This document shows, in pieces, positions 17,598 to 25,961 of a stretch of DNA of 64,000 nt. Below the pieces are notes generated by a model. That model was not told the DNA's origin. It saw only the letters and a program-made list of their open reading frames with translations, and did not search any database. A program made the translations under genes and the position numbers. Every line of letters starts with the position of its first letter. Within the stretch, counting starts at the first letter, position 1. Source of the stretch: Acinetobacter portensis (GTDB lineage: Bacteria; Pseudomonadota; Gammaproteobacteria; Pseudomonadales; Moraxellaceae); the NCBI RefSeq assembly GCF_009372215.1, contig NZ_LWRV01000032.1, forward strand, positions 24,819-88,818. Reading direction: 5' to 3'.

Positions 17598-18341
17598 ATG
17601 ACAAAAACAATTTTAATTACAGGTGCAAGTTCAGGAATTGGTGCAGGAATGGCACGTGAATTTGCACAAAAAGGATATAACTTGGCTATTTGTGCGCGAC
17701 GTTTAGAACGTTTAGAGGCATTAAAACAAGAGTTAGAGTCCAAATTTGGCGTTCAAGTATCAACAAAAGTACTTGATGTGACCAATTATGAGCAAGTTTT
17801 TGAAGTATTCCACGCATTTAAACAAGAACTTGGACATATTGATCGTGTCATCGTGAATGCTGGTATTGGTGATGGTCGTCGTATTGGTAAAGGTCGGTTT
17901 GAAATAAACCGTGCTACGGTTGAAACTAATTTTATTTCTGCATTAGCACAATGCGAAGCTGCTGTAGAAATTTTTCGTGAACAAAATGCAGGGCATTTAG
18001 TGGTTATTTCATCTATGAGTGCTATTCGTGGAATGCCAAAACATTTAACGGCTTATGGTGCAAGTAAAGCGGGTGTTGCTGCATTGGCTGAAGGAATTCG
18101 TGCTGAACTACTTGAAACACCGATTAAAGTTACGACCATTTTCCCTGGATATATCCGTACTGAAATTAATGAAGGTGCTAAAAAATTACCTTTTGAGGTT
18201 GATGAAAAAACAGGCTCTCGCTTATTAGCAGCTGAAATTGAAAAAGCACCCGTTAAAGCCTATGTACCTAAATGGCCTTGGTTGCCTATTGGTTTAGCGA
18301 TGAAAATACTGCCTTTGAAGTTGGTGAATAAATTAGGCTAA
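17598..18341 (+). CDS. Short-chain dehydrogenase/reductase
   Basis: A classical 247-residue SDR. The cofactor motif TGASSGIG is at 8-15, the basic pair ARRLERL suggests NADP(H), VNAG is near 90, and the active site has serines in VVISSMSA and Y153-GAS-K157. The C-terminal segment ends in a hydrophobic PWLPIGLAMKILPLKLV that might sit on a membrane. It is the last gene of the presumed acyl-CoA run, 39 bp after the phosphatase gene. A hydroxyacyl or keto-acyl oxidoreductase role would fit the operon, but the substrate is not shown by the sequence. Confidence 0.85.
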   Translation: MTKTILITGASSGIGAGMAREFAQKGYNLAICARRLERLEALKQELESKFGVQVSTKVLDVTNYEQVFEVFHAFKQELGHIDRVIVNAGIGDGRRIGKGRFEINRATVETNFISALAQCEAAVEIFREQNAGHLVVISSMSAIRGMPKHLTAYGASKAGVAALAEGIRAELLETPIKVTTIFPGYIRTEINEGAKKLPFEVDEKTGSRLLAAEIEKAPVKAYVPKWPWLPIGLAMKILPLKLVNKLG

Positions 18342-18390
18342 TTCCTTCATAAAAATAAGTTTCTTACGAATATCTTCACATTTCCACTTT

Positions 18391-18414
18391 ATAATAAATG
18401 ATAACCAATATCAT
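18391..18414 (+). promoter_or_regulatory. Fur-controlled promoter of the small repeat protein gene
   Basis: A perfect TATAAT (18391-18396) is followed by TGATAACCAATATCA (18400-18414). That matches the 7-1-7 Fur repeat at 12 of 14 defined positions and covers the expected transcription start. No good -35 hexamer is visible. Confidence 0.6.
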
Positions 18415-18433
18415 ATATAAAATGGATTTTGAA

Positions 18434-18781
18434 ATGAAAAGAGCAATATTTGTAATAACTACAGCATTATTGATAATGACGACTGCAAATGCAGCGCCAG
18501 ATTCACAAGGAAAACGTCCAGATTTTGGCAATTTATGTCAGGGTAAAGCTGTTAATAGCAAAGTTACAGCTAAACATGGCGATCGAACGATTGAAGGAAC
18601 TTGTCAAATTGGCTTTAAAGCAACAAATCCAAATGCTTTAGACCGTAGTGCTTCACGTGATCCAGCAATTCAAAATGCATGCAAAGCAAAAGCGAAAGGA
18701 AGTGCAGTTGTTGCAAAGTTGAACGGTAAAAATATTGCAGGAAAATGCGATATAAACTTTAAGCCTAATATGCGTCGCTAA
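18434..18781 (+). CDS. Small secreted protein with two cysteine repeats, likely iron regulated
   Basis: The ATG at 18434 gives 115 residues; an upstream ATG at 18398 falls in the Fur site and is rejected. A signal peptide (cleavage after ANA, residue 20) is followed by two copies of a 30-residue unit, residues 34-63 and 82-111, with 13 identities. Each has a cysteine pair spaced C-x21-C (C35/C57 and C83/C105) in the frame C..KA..S.V.AK....I.G.C.I.FK. Two disulfide-closed small beta units are plausible. I do not recognise a family. The promoter suggests expression under iron starvation. The mature protein is basic, exported and may act in the periplasm or outside the cell. It is followed by a terminator, so it is monocistronic. 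Confidence 0.75.
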   Translation: MKRAIFVITTALLIMTTANAAPDSQGKRPDFGNLCQGKAVNSKVTAKHGDRTIEGTCQIGFKATNPNALDRSASRDPAIQNACKAKAKGSAVVAKLNGKNIAGKCDINFKPNMRR

Positions 18782-18787
18782 GTTTTT

Positions 18788-18816
18788 AAATGCCTGTAAA
18801 TTTTACAGGCATTTTT
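18788..18816 (+). terminator. Intrinsic terminator after the repeat protein gene
   Basis: AAATGCCTGTAAA pairs with TTTACAGGCATTT, followed by T residues, directly after the stop codon. Confidence 0.85.
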
Positions 18817-18964
18817 ATATACGAAGTAAATTAGAGTAAAAAATCTAATTTAAAATCAATGTGATGAAAAGATAATCAAATGATTATGTATTTAATTAAA
18901 ACACGTTTCATTTTTATTAAAATACTTTAATGTACAACTGTCCATTAATTTAAGGTTCACCCAT

Positions 18965-20011
18965 ATGTCTTTTTCTTCAGAAATGACAGATCAACAAAAA
19001 ATCTCGAAAGTCAGATCTGTTGTGATGAAAGCAGGAGAAGATTTACGTCAAAGTTTTCCTATTCTTAAACATCAAAATTTTATTGGCGCGAGCATTTTAT
19101 TTGTTGCGCTTGTAGGTATGGTTTTATGTGCAGTAGGTTATGCTTATGATTATCTACCTGTATGGGCATGTATTCCTTTAATTGCAATATTTGCATCTTT
19201 AACACATGAATTAGAACATGATTTAATTCATTATATGTATTTTAAGAAAAAACCATGGGCACATCATTTAATGATGGCTTTAGTTTGGTTGGCTCGTCCA
19301 AATACCGTTAATCCTTGGACACGTAGACGTTTACATCTACATCATCATAAATATTCAGGTTCCGAATACGACTTAGAAGAACGTGGCATTAGTAATGGCA
19401 TGCCATGGGGCATTCGTCGTATTTTGGTCATTAGTGACCAGTTAATGACGGTATATTTACGCCCATTTCAAATGTATAAAATGATTGGTCTTTTTATCGA
19501 AAAACAGCCTGAAAAGGAACGTAAATCTGCAGTCATTTCTCAATTATTAGGTTTTATACCATTAAGCGTTATTTACTACGGTTTGTGGTATATCTTTGTT
19601 ATTTATCACGTAGCAAATGGTATTGCACCAATTTTGGGTCAGAGCATTACTTGGTCTACAAGCCTAATTAAAGCCATGCCTGTCATTAATTTCTTAGCTG
19701 TTGTTTGGGTTATTCCTAATTTTATACGCTCATTTAGTTTGCAATTTATTAGCTCGAATATGCATTATTATGGTGATATCGACCCACGTGATGTCATTAA
19801 GCAAACTCAAGTGTTAAATCCTTGGTGGTTAATGCCATTCCAATTGTTCTGCTGTAATTTTGGATCTACGCATGCAATTCATCATTTTGTGGTAAAAGAG
19901 CCATTTTATGTACGTCAATTAACAGCTAAAACAGCACATAAAGTCATGAAAGAAGTAGGTGTTCGTTTTAATGATATTGGAACATTTAAACGAGTGAATC
20001 GTTGGAATTAA
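18965..20011 (+). CDS. Membrane fatty acid desaturase / hydroxylase
   Basis: The protein has 348 residues and several transmembrane segments (about 40-80 and 195-265). Three histidine boxes of the diiron membrane desaturase superfamily are present: HELEHD (~residue 88), HLHHHK (~121) and HAIHH (~303). An additional SNMHYYGD segment precedes the third box. Such enzymes use O2 to desaturate or hydroxylate lipid-linked or free acyl chains at the inner membrane. Specificity cannot be read from the sequence. The gene is alone, with its own promoter region (150 bp upstream) and its own terminator. Confidence 0.85.
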   Translation: MSFSSEMTDQQKISKVRSVVMKAGEDLRQSFPILKHQNFIGASILFVALVGMVLCAVGYAYDYLPVWACIPLIAIFASLTHELEHDLIHYMYFKKKPWAHHLMMALVWLARPNTVNPWTRRRLHLHHHKYSGSEYDLEERGISNGMPWGIRRILVISDQLMTVYLRPFQMYKMIGLFIEKQPEKERKSAVISQLLGFIPLSVIYYGLWYIFVIYHVANGIAPILGQSITWSTSLIKAMPVINFLAVVWVIPNFIRSFSLQFISSNMHYYGDIDPRDVIKQTQVLNPWWLMPFQLFCCNFGSTHAIHHFVVKEPFYVRQLTAKTAHKVMKEVGVRFNDIGTFKRVNRWN

Positions 20012-20034
20012 AAATTAAGTATATTCAAATAAAG

Positions 20035-20062
20035 AATCCCGTAATAAAAGCGGGATTTTTTT
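20035..20062 (+). terminator. Terminator between desaturase and esterase genes
   Basis: AATCCCG and CGGGATT form a stem around TAATAAAAG, followed by seven T residues. It lies between the convergent desaturase and esterase genes. Confidence 0.8.
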
Positions 20063-20082
20063 ATTGCATATTTATCTAAATA

Positions 20083-21459
20083 TCATTTATTTTCAGCAAA
20101 AAAGTCAATTAAAGCATCTTGTAAAATGACTTGCCAAATTGCATAAGAATGACCACCCACATAATACTTAAACGTGACATCATGTCCTTTACTTTTTAAG
20201 TCTTGAGCAACAATGGGTGCAGTTTCCAAAATGCTGAGTTCATTATTATTACGTGATGATTCATATGTATTTGCTGAAATATACCAATGTTGTGGTGGCT
20301 GAATTATTTGTTCACGAATAATTTTACTCATACCATTGGGTAAATCATTCGAGTTTTCTTGCCACCAAAATGAACCTGATAAAGGTACGATATGACTAAT
20401 TTCATTTGGATTTTGTAAGCCTAAATAAGCAGAACTTAATCCACCTAAGCTTGAACCTAAAATCACGGTTTTTTGCTTATTTCTATTTTTTAATTGTTGA
20501 TCTACCCAAGGAATAAGTTCTTCACGGAAAAATTGTGAATACTCAGCATTTGGGGTTAATTCTTTCGGTCGTTCAGTGCTGCTCGGATGCGCAACAAATA
20601 TAGCTTGAATAGGAGGAAGCTTTCCTTGTTGTACTAAAATATCAAGGGCTTTTGAAACATTTAAAAGTTTGGCATATTCTTCTCCATCGAAAAAAATAGC
20701 CGTAATGTAGTCCTTATTTTTTATAGCTTTAGATTTATAGATGTAGGCTTTTCTATCATTTTTTAATATTTGACTATGTACTGTATATGCTACAAGTTCG
20801 GGCTGTTTATGTTTAGGATAATTCTGCGGATCTACAAAATTTGGAACATTAGATAAAGCTAAAATATTTTCGTTTCGTAATTGTGATGAATCATCTACAG
20901 CTAAAAATGTTTTGTTATTGAAAGGATCTAGTTTTTGAACCTGTAATACAGCACGGCGTTGAGCTCTAGATTCTTTTAAAGTTACGTTTAAATGTGGGCA
21001 ATAATGAGATAAATATCCATCAATATTAGGTAAATCCACAGCAAAACTATAACTACCAATAAAGCGATTATCTACAATACTTTCCTTAAACCAAACATCC
21101 GTATCTTTTAAACGTGTTAACCATTCGTGGTCATTGCTAGGACCACCTATTAAACGAACATTTTGCTGAGCACCTTTCCATAAATAAATAATACGGCTAT
21201 GTTTTGAATCGATACGTTCAATCATTGGTGCACCGTATTTTTCAATGTTTTTCCAAAATTGAACGATTATTTTTTCTTTATTTAAATAGTTTATATTAAT
21301 TTGATTCTGTAAATTTAATAGAAGTTTGCTTTGAGGTTTTACATCTTCACATGGCTGAGCATATTGCAATAAACTTGTTGATGAACTTTCCGCATAAATT
21401 TCTAAACTCACTATACTTAATATACTAGTGAATAGGGTTGTTCTCATTTTTTTAAGCAT
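20083..21459 (-). CDS. Exported enterochelin-esterase-like hydrolase (Fes/IroE-like)
   Basis: A 458-residue alpha/beta hydrolase of the esterase D/Fes group. A signal peptide (about 1-22) ends near LEIYAES. The N-terminal 180 residues resemble the Fes N-terminal domain (VQFWKNIEKYGAPMIER, IYLWKGAQQNVRLIGG, WFKESIVDNRFIGSYSF). The catalytic half contains FFDGEEYA, HPSSTERPKELTPN, the nucleophile elbow GSSLGGLSS, the PLSGSFWW strand and the catalytic-His segment GGHSYAIW. Fes cleaves ferric enterobactin in the cytoplasm. The signal peptide here points to periplasmic hydrolysis of catecholate siderophores. A Fur-like site sits 32 bp upstream. No catecholate synthesis genes are nearby, so xenosiderophore use is likely. 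Confidence 0.85.
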   Translation of the reverse strand: MLKKMRTTLFTSILSIVSLEIYAESSSTSLLQYAQPCEDVKPQSKLLLNLQNQININYLNKEKIIVQFWKNIEKYGAPMIERIDSKHSRIIYLWKGAQQNVRLIGGPSNDHEWLTRLKDTDVWFKESIVDNRFIGSYSFAVDLPNIDGYLSHYCPHLNVTLKESRAQRRAVLQVQKLDPFNNKTFLAVDDSSQLRNENILALSNVPNFVDPQNYPKHKQPELVAYTVHSQILKNDRKAYIYKSKAIKNKDYITAIFFDGEEYAKLLNVSKALDILVQQGKLPPIQAIFVAHPSSTERPKELTPNAEYSQFFREELIPWVDQQLKNRNKQKTVILGSSLGGLSSAYLGLQNPNEISHIVPLSGSFWWQENSNDLPNGMSKIIREQIIQPPQHWYISANTYESSRNNNELSILETAPIVAQDLKSKGHDVTFKYYVGGHSYAIWQVILQDALIDFFAENK

Positions 21460-21490
21460 ATATATTCAACTCATAAAGCAAACTTAAGTA

Positions 21491-21509
21491 TGATAATGAT
21501 TCTTATTAA
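21491..21509 (-). promoter_or_regulatory. Fur-like box upstream of the esterase gene
   Basis: The sequence at 21491-21508 reads TGATAATGATTCTTATTA. Compared with the 19-bp consensus GATAATGATTATCATTATC it agrees at about 15 positions. It lies about 30 bp before the start of the esterase. Confidence 0.6.
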
Positions 21510-21637
21510 GAATAACGAGCTTTATTTAAATAAATGAATAATCAGCTATTTATTGTGGTTTTTGGACACTTCGGTCAATGTCTATAATCATGATAAATCA
21601 TACAATTTATCTATAAAAATCACTCCAAAGAACTGAT

Positions 21638-22348
21638 ATGTTTTTAAAAGCTGCCACCATCGCTTTAATCCCTGCGCTGATTATTCAAGGTAAAAAAGTG
21701 AAGAAAAATACACCACGTTTGCCTGAACCTGAAGGTGTCCGTGAGGGTATAACAGGACAAGGGAAAAAGCTTTCGATTTTAATTTTGGGAGATTCTGCAG
21801 CAGCAGGTGTTGGTGTAAAAACACAAGAAGATGCTTTGCTTGGTGGTGTGCTTTCAGAATTGAAAGATAATTATGAAATTACATGGAAACTTCATGCAAA
21901 ATCTGGTGATGCGACATCTCAAATTATACGTGCAACAGAAGCCTTACCTAATCAGCATTTTGATGTAGTGCTTACATCTGTTGGTGTAAATGATGTGACT
22001 AAATTAATGTCTTCAGATATATGGATAAAAAAACAAGAAAAGCTCTATGCGCTTATTCAAAATAAATTTCAACCAAGTTTAGTGATTGCAGCAGGTGTTC
22101 CACCCATGAATCTATTTCCTGCATTACCCAATCCTTTAGGATGGTTATTTGGTCAATATTCGAAAAAAATGAATGAAGAACTACAAAAACTAGTAGAAAA
22201 AACAGCGTATTTAGAATGGATTGAATACGATATTGTAAAATATCAGCATCTGAATTTACCCATGGCACATGATGGTTTTCATCCAAGTAAAGAAATTTAT
22301 CAAATTTGGGCAAAAGAAGCCGCTGATAAAGTCCGTAAAAACTTTTAA
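21638..22348 (+). CDS. SGNH/GDSL hydrolase (esterase/lipase-like)
   Basis: This protein of 236 residues has an N-terminal hydrophobic anchor or signal (FLKAATIALIPALIIQG). Block I is ILGDSAAAGVGV with the nucleophile S53. Block III is TSVGVNDVTKL with the oxyanion Asn, and block V is DGFHPS with D212 and H215. Enzymes of this fold cleave acyl or acetyl esters; the anchored N terminus suggests action in the periplasm or at the membrane. The gene is divergent from the Fur-linked esterase but shares no obvious iron signal. It is followed 39 bp later by the glycosylase-like gene. Confidence 0.85.
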   Translation: MFLKAATIALIPALIIQGKKVKKNTPRLPEPEGVREGITGQGKKLSILILGDSAAAGVGVKTQEDALLGGVLSELKDNYEITWKLHAKSGDATSQIIRATEALPNQHFDVVLTSVGVNDVTKLMSSDIWIKKQEKLYALIQNKFQPSLVIAAGVPPMNLFPALPNPLGWLFGQYSKKMNEELQKLVEKTAYLEWIEYDIVKYQHLNLPMAHDGFHPSKEIYQIWAKEAADKVRKNF

Positions 22349-22387
22349 TATAGCTGAGTGCTTATTTAAAATGATGATTGCATAAAT

Positions 22388-22978
22388 ATGCAGAATATTG
22401 AAATTGAAACACATCCCTTAGCGCCATTTTTACCAAAAAACGGTAAGCTTCTTATGCTCGGAAGTTTTCCACCACCTAAAACACGTTGGAAAATGGATTT
22501 TTATTATCCGAATTATCAAAATGATATGTGGCGTATTTTTGGAATTTGTTTTTTTCAAAATAAAGATTATTTTTTAGATTTACCAAATAAAAATTTCCAT
22601 CTCGATAAAATTGTTGAATTTTTAAATGAAAAAGGCATTGGTATTTTTGATACGGCGTATCAGGTACGACGTTTACAAGCGAATGCTGCTGATAAGTTCC
22701 TGCAAATTGAAACAGTAACGAATATAAAAGCTTTATTAAGTGAAATGCCAAACTGTTTTTCTATTGTTACTACAGGTGATAAAGCAACAGACACGCTAAT
22801 GTTGTCTATGCCTGAAGGAGTGTTGAAACCACAAATTGGTCAGTCATCTACATGCATTTTTAATAATAGAGCTTTAAATTTATACCGTATGCCTTCTTCA
22901 TCTCGTGCTTATCCATTGGCTTTAGAAAAGAAAGCTGAAGCATATAATGTATTATTTAAAGAAATAGGCTTACTATAA
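22388..22978 (+). CDS. Uracil-DNA glycosylase superfamily protein
   Basis: A 196-residue protein. The N-terminal motif LLMLGSFPPPKT resembles motif 1 of the UDG superfamily (GxxPx), and the late NLYRMPSSSRAYPL resembles motif 2 (H/MPSxSPxxR). The middle contains GIFDTAYQVRR and TGDKATDTL. Members excise uracil, hypoxanthine or other damaged bases; this one looks closest to the small SMUG/HDG-like groups (family 6), not Ung. The catalytic Asn/Asp in motif 1 is not clearly identifiable, so the substrate is open. The last codons and stop lie within the stem of the terminator at 22962-22996. Confidence 0.7.
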   Translation: MQNIEIETHPLAPFLPKNGKLLMLGSFPPPKTRWKMDFYYPNYQNDMWRIFGICFFQNKDYFLDLPNKNFHLDKIVEFLNEKGIGIFDTAYQVRRLQANAADKFLQIETVTNIKALLSEMPNCFSIVTTGDKATDTLMLSMPEGVLKPQIGQSSTCIFNNRALNLYRMPSSSRAYPLALEKKAEAYNVLFKEIGLL

Positions 22979-22996
22979 GTAAGCCTATTTCTTTTT
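22962..22996 (+). terminator. Bidirectional terminator overlapping the 3' end of the glycosylase gene
   Basis: AAATAGGCTTACT and AGTAAGCCTATTT pair over 13 bp around ATA, followed by CTTTTT. The stop codon of the upstream gene (22976-22978) falls in the loop and stem. It also ends the convergent EamA gene. Confidence 0.85.
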
Positions 22997-22997
22997 A

Positions 22998-23861
22998 TTA
23001 AGCATATTTCTTCGCTAAACCAACACATATAACAACAGCAATACTCACTACAATCATGGCAAGGTCAATATTTTCATGTAAAACTACTGCCGATAAAACC
23101 ATACCAATAAAAGGTTGCATTAACTGAATTTGCCCAACTTTGGATATTCCACCTATAGCTAAGCCTTTATACCAAAAGAAAAAGCCTATTAGCGTACTAA
23201 ATAATGCGACATAAATAAGGCTTAATATTGGTCCAATTTGAACGACTGAATAATCTATAGGTGCATATAAATATGAGAGAACAAGCATAATAGGGAGCAT
23301 GATGGTTAAAGCCCAACAAATAACTTGCCAACCACCTAATTCGCGTGAAAGTTTTCCACCTTCTGCATATCCTAAACCACAAATTAAAACCGCAGCAATC
23401 ATGTACAAATCACCTATTTGTAAAATTTGCCCTTGATCATGTAGCAGCATATAACCTGCAACAAAAGAGCTTCCTAAAATTGCAAATAGCCAAAATATAG
23501 GTTTAGGCTTTTCATTTGCACAAATCACGGCAAAAATAGCAGTTGAAAGCGGTAGCATTCCTACAAAAACAATTGATCTTGCTGCGGTAATGGTTTGTAA
23601 AGCCAAAGCAGTAAGCAGGGGAAAACCAATCACAACACCCGAAGCAACAATAAGTAATGATTTAAATTGACGATAATTAGGTTTTATTTGTTTTGTCGCA
23701 ATTAAACAAATTAATCCAATAATTCCTGCAATAGATGCTCGAGCAAATGTCATAAATTCAGGACTAAAATCCATAACACCAATACGTGTGGCAGGTAGTG
23801 AGCCTGCAAATATTACAACGCCAATAAAACCATATAAAAAACCGTCATTAGTACTATTCAT
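22998..23861 (-). CDS. EamA/DMT-family transporter
   Basis: A 287-residue protein with ten predicted transmembrane helices in two EamA repeats. The first begins YGFIGVVIFAGSLPATRI and the second covers about 145-285, ending in VVICVGLAKKYA. Such carriers usually export amino acids or other small metabolites; substrate unknown. It is divergent from a MocR-type GntR regulator with about 135 bp between starts, a frequent pair in which the regulator controls the transporter. Repeats of TACAAT and an inverted repeat in the gap (23913-23971) are candidate operators. Confidence 0.85.
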   Translation of the reverse strand: MNSTNDGFLYGFIGVVIFAGSLPATRIGVMDFSPEFMTFARASIAGIIGLICLIATKQIKPNYRQFKSLLIVASGVVIGFPLLTALALQTITAARSIVFVGMLPLSTAIFAVICANEKPKPIFWLFAILGSSFVAGYMLLHDQGQILQIGDLYMIAAVLICGLGYAEGGKLSRELGGWQVICWALTIMLPIMLVLSYLYAPIDYSVVQIGPILSLIYVALFSTLIGFFFWYKGLAIGGISKVGQIQLMQPFIGMVLSAVVLHENIDLAMIVVSIAVVICVGLAKKYA

Positions 23862-23912
23862 TGTTCAATACTCGTTAATCACAAGCTGATTAAACGATAT
23901 TGATCATCTTAT

Positions 23913-23971
23913 TTGGATATACAATCCAATACAATTTAAAGTAACTGTTATGGTAGATATTACAGTACAAT
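23913..23971. promoter_or_regulatory. Candidate MocR operator region
   Basis: An inverted repeat TTGGAT (23913-23918) / ATCCAA (23924-23929) is present, and TACAAT occurs three times in the same direction (23920, 23930, 23966). MocR regulators commonly bind direct or inverted repeats between themselves and a divergent target. No experimental support. Confidence 0.4.
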
Positions 23972-23995
23972 TTTAAAAAAGCATGAAATCAAACT

Positions 23996-25384
23996 ATGAC
24001 TAAAACGAAAATAGAATCTGTTACAGAAATTATTCAGCAACAAATAGCCAATAAAAGTTTGATTACAGGCTCAAGGCTGCCATCTGTACGTCAATTTGCA
24101 AAACAAATGAATTGTTCTGTATCTACAATTGTTGAAGTTTATGCACGTCTTGTTGCCGAAGGTATTTTAGAATCAAGAATTGGTGCTGGTTATTATGTAT
24201 TGGGTCATAGACCGAGCTATGACTACATTGAGCAAGAATTTAATTATCAAAGAGAAATTGATCCATTATGGATTTCAAGGCAAGCTTTGGAAGCATCTAA
24301 TGATGCCTTAAAACCTGGTTGTGGATGGCTACCTGAAGATTGGATGCCTGAACAAACTATTCGAAAAGCTTTAAAACTCGTTGCAAAATCAGAAACATCT
24401 TTATTAATGAATTATGCTGTTCCACATGGTCATTTACCGCTAAGACAACTTATCGCACGAAAAAAAGAAGTATATGATTTAAAAGTTCATCCAAATCAAA
24501 TTCTTATCTTAGATTCTGCAACACAATCCATCGACCTGATTTTTAGGCTTTTATTACAAGCAGGTGATGTCATTTTAATTGATGATCCTTGTTATTTTAA
24601 CTTTCAAACGTTAATAAAAACTCATCATTTAAAAGCGGTAACTATTCCATTTACTGAACATGGTCCAAATATTGAAAAATTTAAGCAAGCACTCAGTTTG
24701 AAACCTAAAATTTATTTAACCAATACAGGTATACATAACCCTACAGGTGCGATTCTTTCATTACAAACAGCATATCAAATCGCAAAATTAGCTGAACAAG
24801 TAAATTTAATGATTATTGAAGATGAAATATTTGCAGATTTTGAATATACACCGGCACCAAGATACGCATCTTTAGCGGGTTTTGAGCATGTGATTCAAAT
24901 AGGAAGCTACACAAAAACATTATCTGCTGCTGTACGTTGCGGGTATATTATTTCTAATTTGAAACTTGTTGATTCTTTAATTGATTTAAGAATTTCAACA
25001 AATTTTAGTAATAGTAATTTAAATGCAGAGATTATTTATCAATCTCTCATGGATACAAGTTTTCCTAAACATATTGATTGGCTTAAAAAACAGCTACTTA
25101 AGCTCACGAAAGACACCTTAATCAAACTTGAACAATTAGGCATTGAACCATGGATTATTCCAAAAGCAGGGATTTTTGTTTGGTGTAAATTACCTGAAGG
25201 TATTCATGCTTCTCAGCTTTCACAATTATGCTTAAAACAAAATATTATTCTTGCCCCTGGAAATGCGTTTAGCCAATCTGAAGGGGCTGAAAATTATATG
25301 CGTTTTAACGTTGCACAATGTATAGATAAGAAAATATTTGATGTACTTGCCAATGCTATTCAAGAATTACAGCAAGAAAATTAA
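23996..25384 (+). CDS. MocR-type regulator (GntR HTH fused to aminotransferase domain)
   Basis: This 462-residue fusion protein begins with a GntR winged HTH (about 5-72; GSRLPSVRQFAKQMNCSVSTI). It continues with a fold-type I PLP domain from about 95. PLP-site motifs are TNTGIHNPTGA, IIEDEIFADFEY and GSYTKTLSAAVRCGY, with K307 as the likely Schiff-base lysine. MocR proteins use PLP or an amino-acid adduct as effector and do not normally act as enzymes. The gene is divergent from an EamA transporter, which is the probable target. PdxR (pyridoxal synthesis) is less likely because no pdxS/T genes are near. Confidence 0.87.
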   Translation: MTKTKIESVTEIIQQQIANKSLITGSRLPSVRQFAKQMNCSVSTIVEVYARLVAEGILESRIGAGYYVLGHRPSYDYIEQEFNYQREIDPLWISRQALEASNDALKPGCGWLPEDWMPEQTIRKALKLVAKSETSLLMNYAVPHGHLPLRQLIARKKEVYDLKVHPNQILILDSATQSIDLIFRLLLQAGDVILIDDPCYFNFQTLIKTHHLKAVTIPFTEHGPNIEKFKQALSLKPKIYLTNTGIHNPTGAILSLQTAYQIAKLAEQVNLMIIEDEIFADFEYTPAPRYASLAGFEHVIQIGSYTKTLSAAVRCGYIISNLKLVDSLIDLRISTNFSNSNLNAEIIYQSLMDTSFPKHIDWLKKQLLKLTKDTLIKLEQLGIEPWIIPKAGIFVWCKLPEGIHASQLSQLCLKQNIILAPGNAFSQSEGAENYMRFNVAQCIDKKIFDVLANAIQELQQEN

Positions 25385-25392
25385 GCTCAAAA

Positions 25393-25830
25393 TTAATGAT
25401 CGTATTCCACATAATCCCAAAGGTTTAAGCGGGCTTTAATTTCTTTACGCAAGTCTGGAATCATTGTTAAAAGTGTGCCGTCGATCCATAAAATTAAAGC
25501 TTGTGTTGAAAGCTTTTGTTCATTTTCATCAACTAATTGTGCACCTTTTACAATAGCTAATGTTTCATGGTTAGCTGGTGTTTCAATGCCTTTGAATAAT
25601 ACTTGTAATTCGTGTCCTGTATCTTGAATTAACCATTCCAATTCAATTTGAATATTATGATTGGATTTTAAAACAATTTGTCCTTCCAAAACTTCATTAT
25701 CATTTTCACAGTCGTGATCTACACGAACTTTAGATAAAAACCATTCTTGCTGGCTTAAATCTTCTAGAGTCTGAAAGGGCGTTAAAATATTACTTAAATT
25801 AAATTGGCGACTTAAATCAAAGAATTGCAT
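25393..25830 (-). CDS. Conserved-looking hypothetical protein
   Basis: A 145-residue acidic protein without signal peptide or membrane segment. It is predicted to be mostly beta strand in the middle (EGQIVLKSNHNIQIELEW, HELQVLFKGIE) with a C-terminal helix DLRKEIKARLNLWDY. I do not recognise a family. Codon use and base composition match the neighbours, so it is likely a genuine core or lineage gene. It is convergent with the MocR gene (8-bp gap, no terminator hairpin seen) and starts well apart from the broken phospholipase gene. Confidence 0.6.
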   Translation of the reverse strand: MQFFDLSRQFNLSNILTPFQTLEDLSQQEWFLSKVRVDHDCENDNEVLEGQIVLKSNHNIQIELEWLIQDTGHELQVLFKGIETPANHETLAIVKGAQLVDENEQKLSTQALILWIDGTLLTMIPDLRKEIKARLNLWDYVEYDH

Positions 25831-25961
25831 TACAAATAAAAGGGAGATAAATAAAGTGTGAATATTAAATTAAATATGCACTTAATTAAATACAAAGTTC
25901 GACATAAGTAAATTTAGGATTCATTTTTAGAAATATAAGCGCAAAAGTAATTCCTTTGTCA

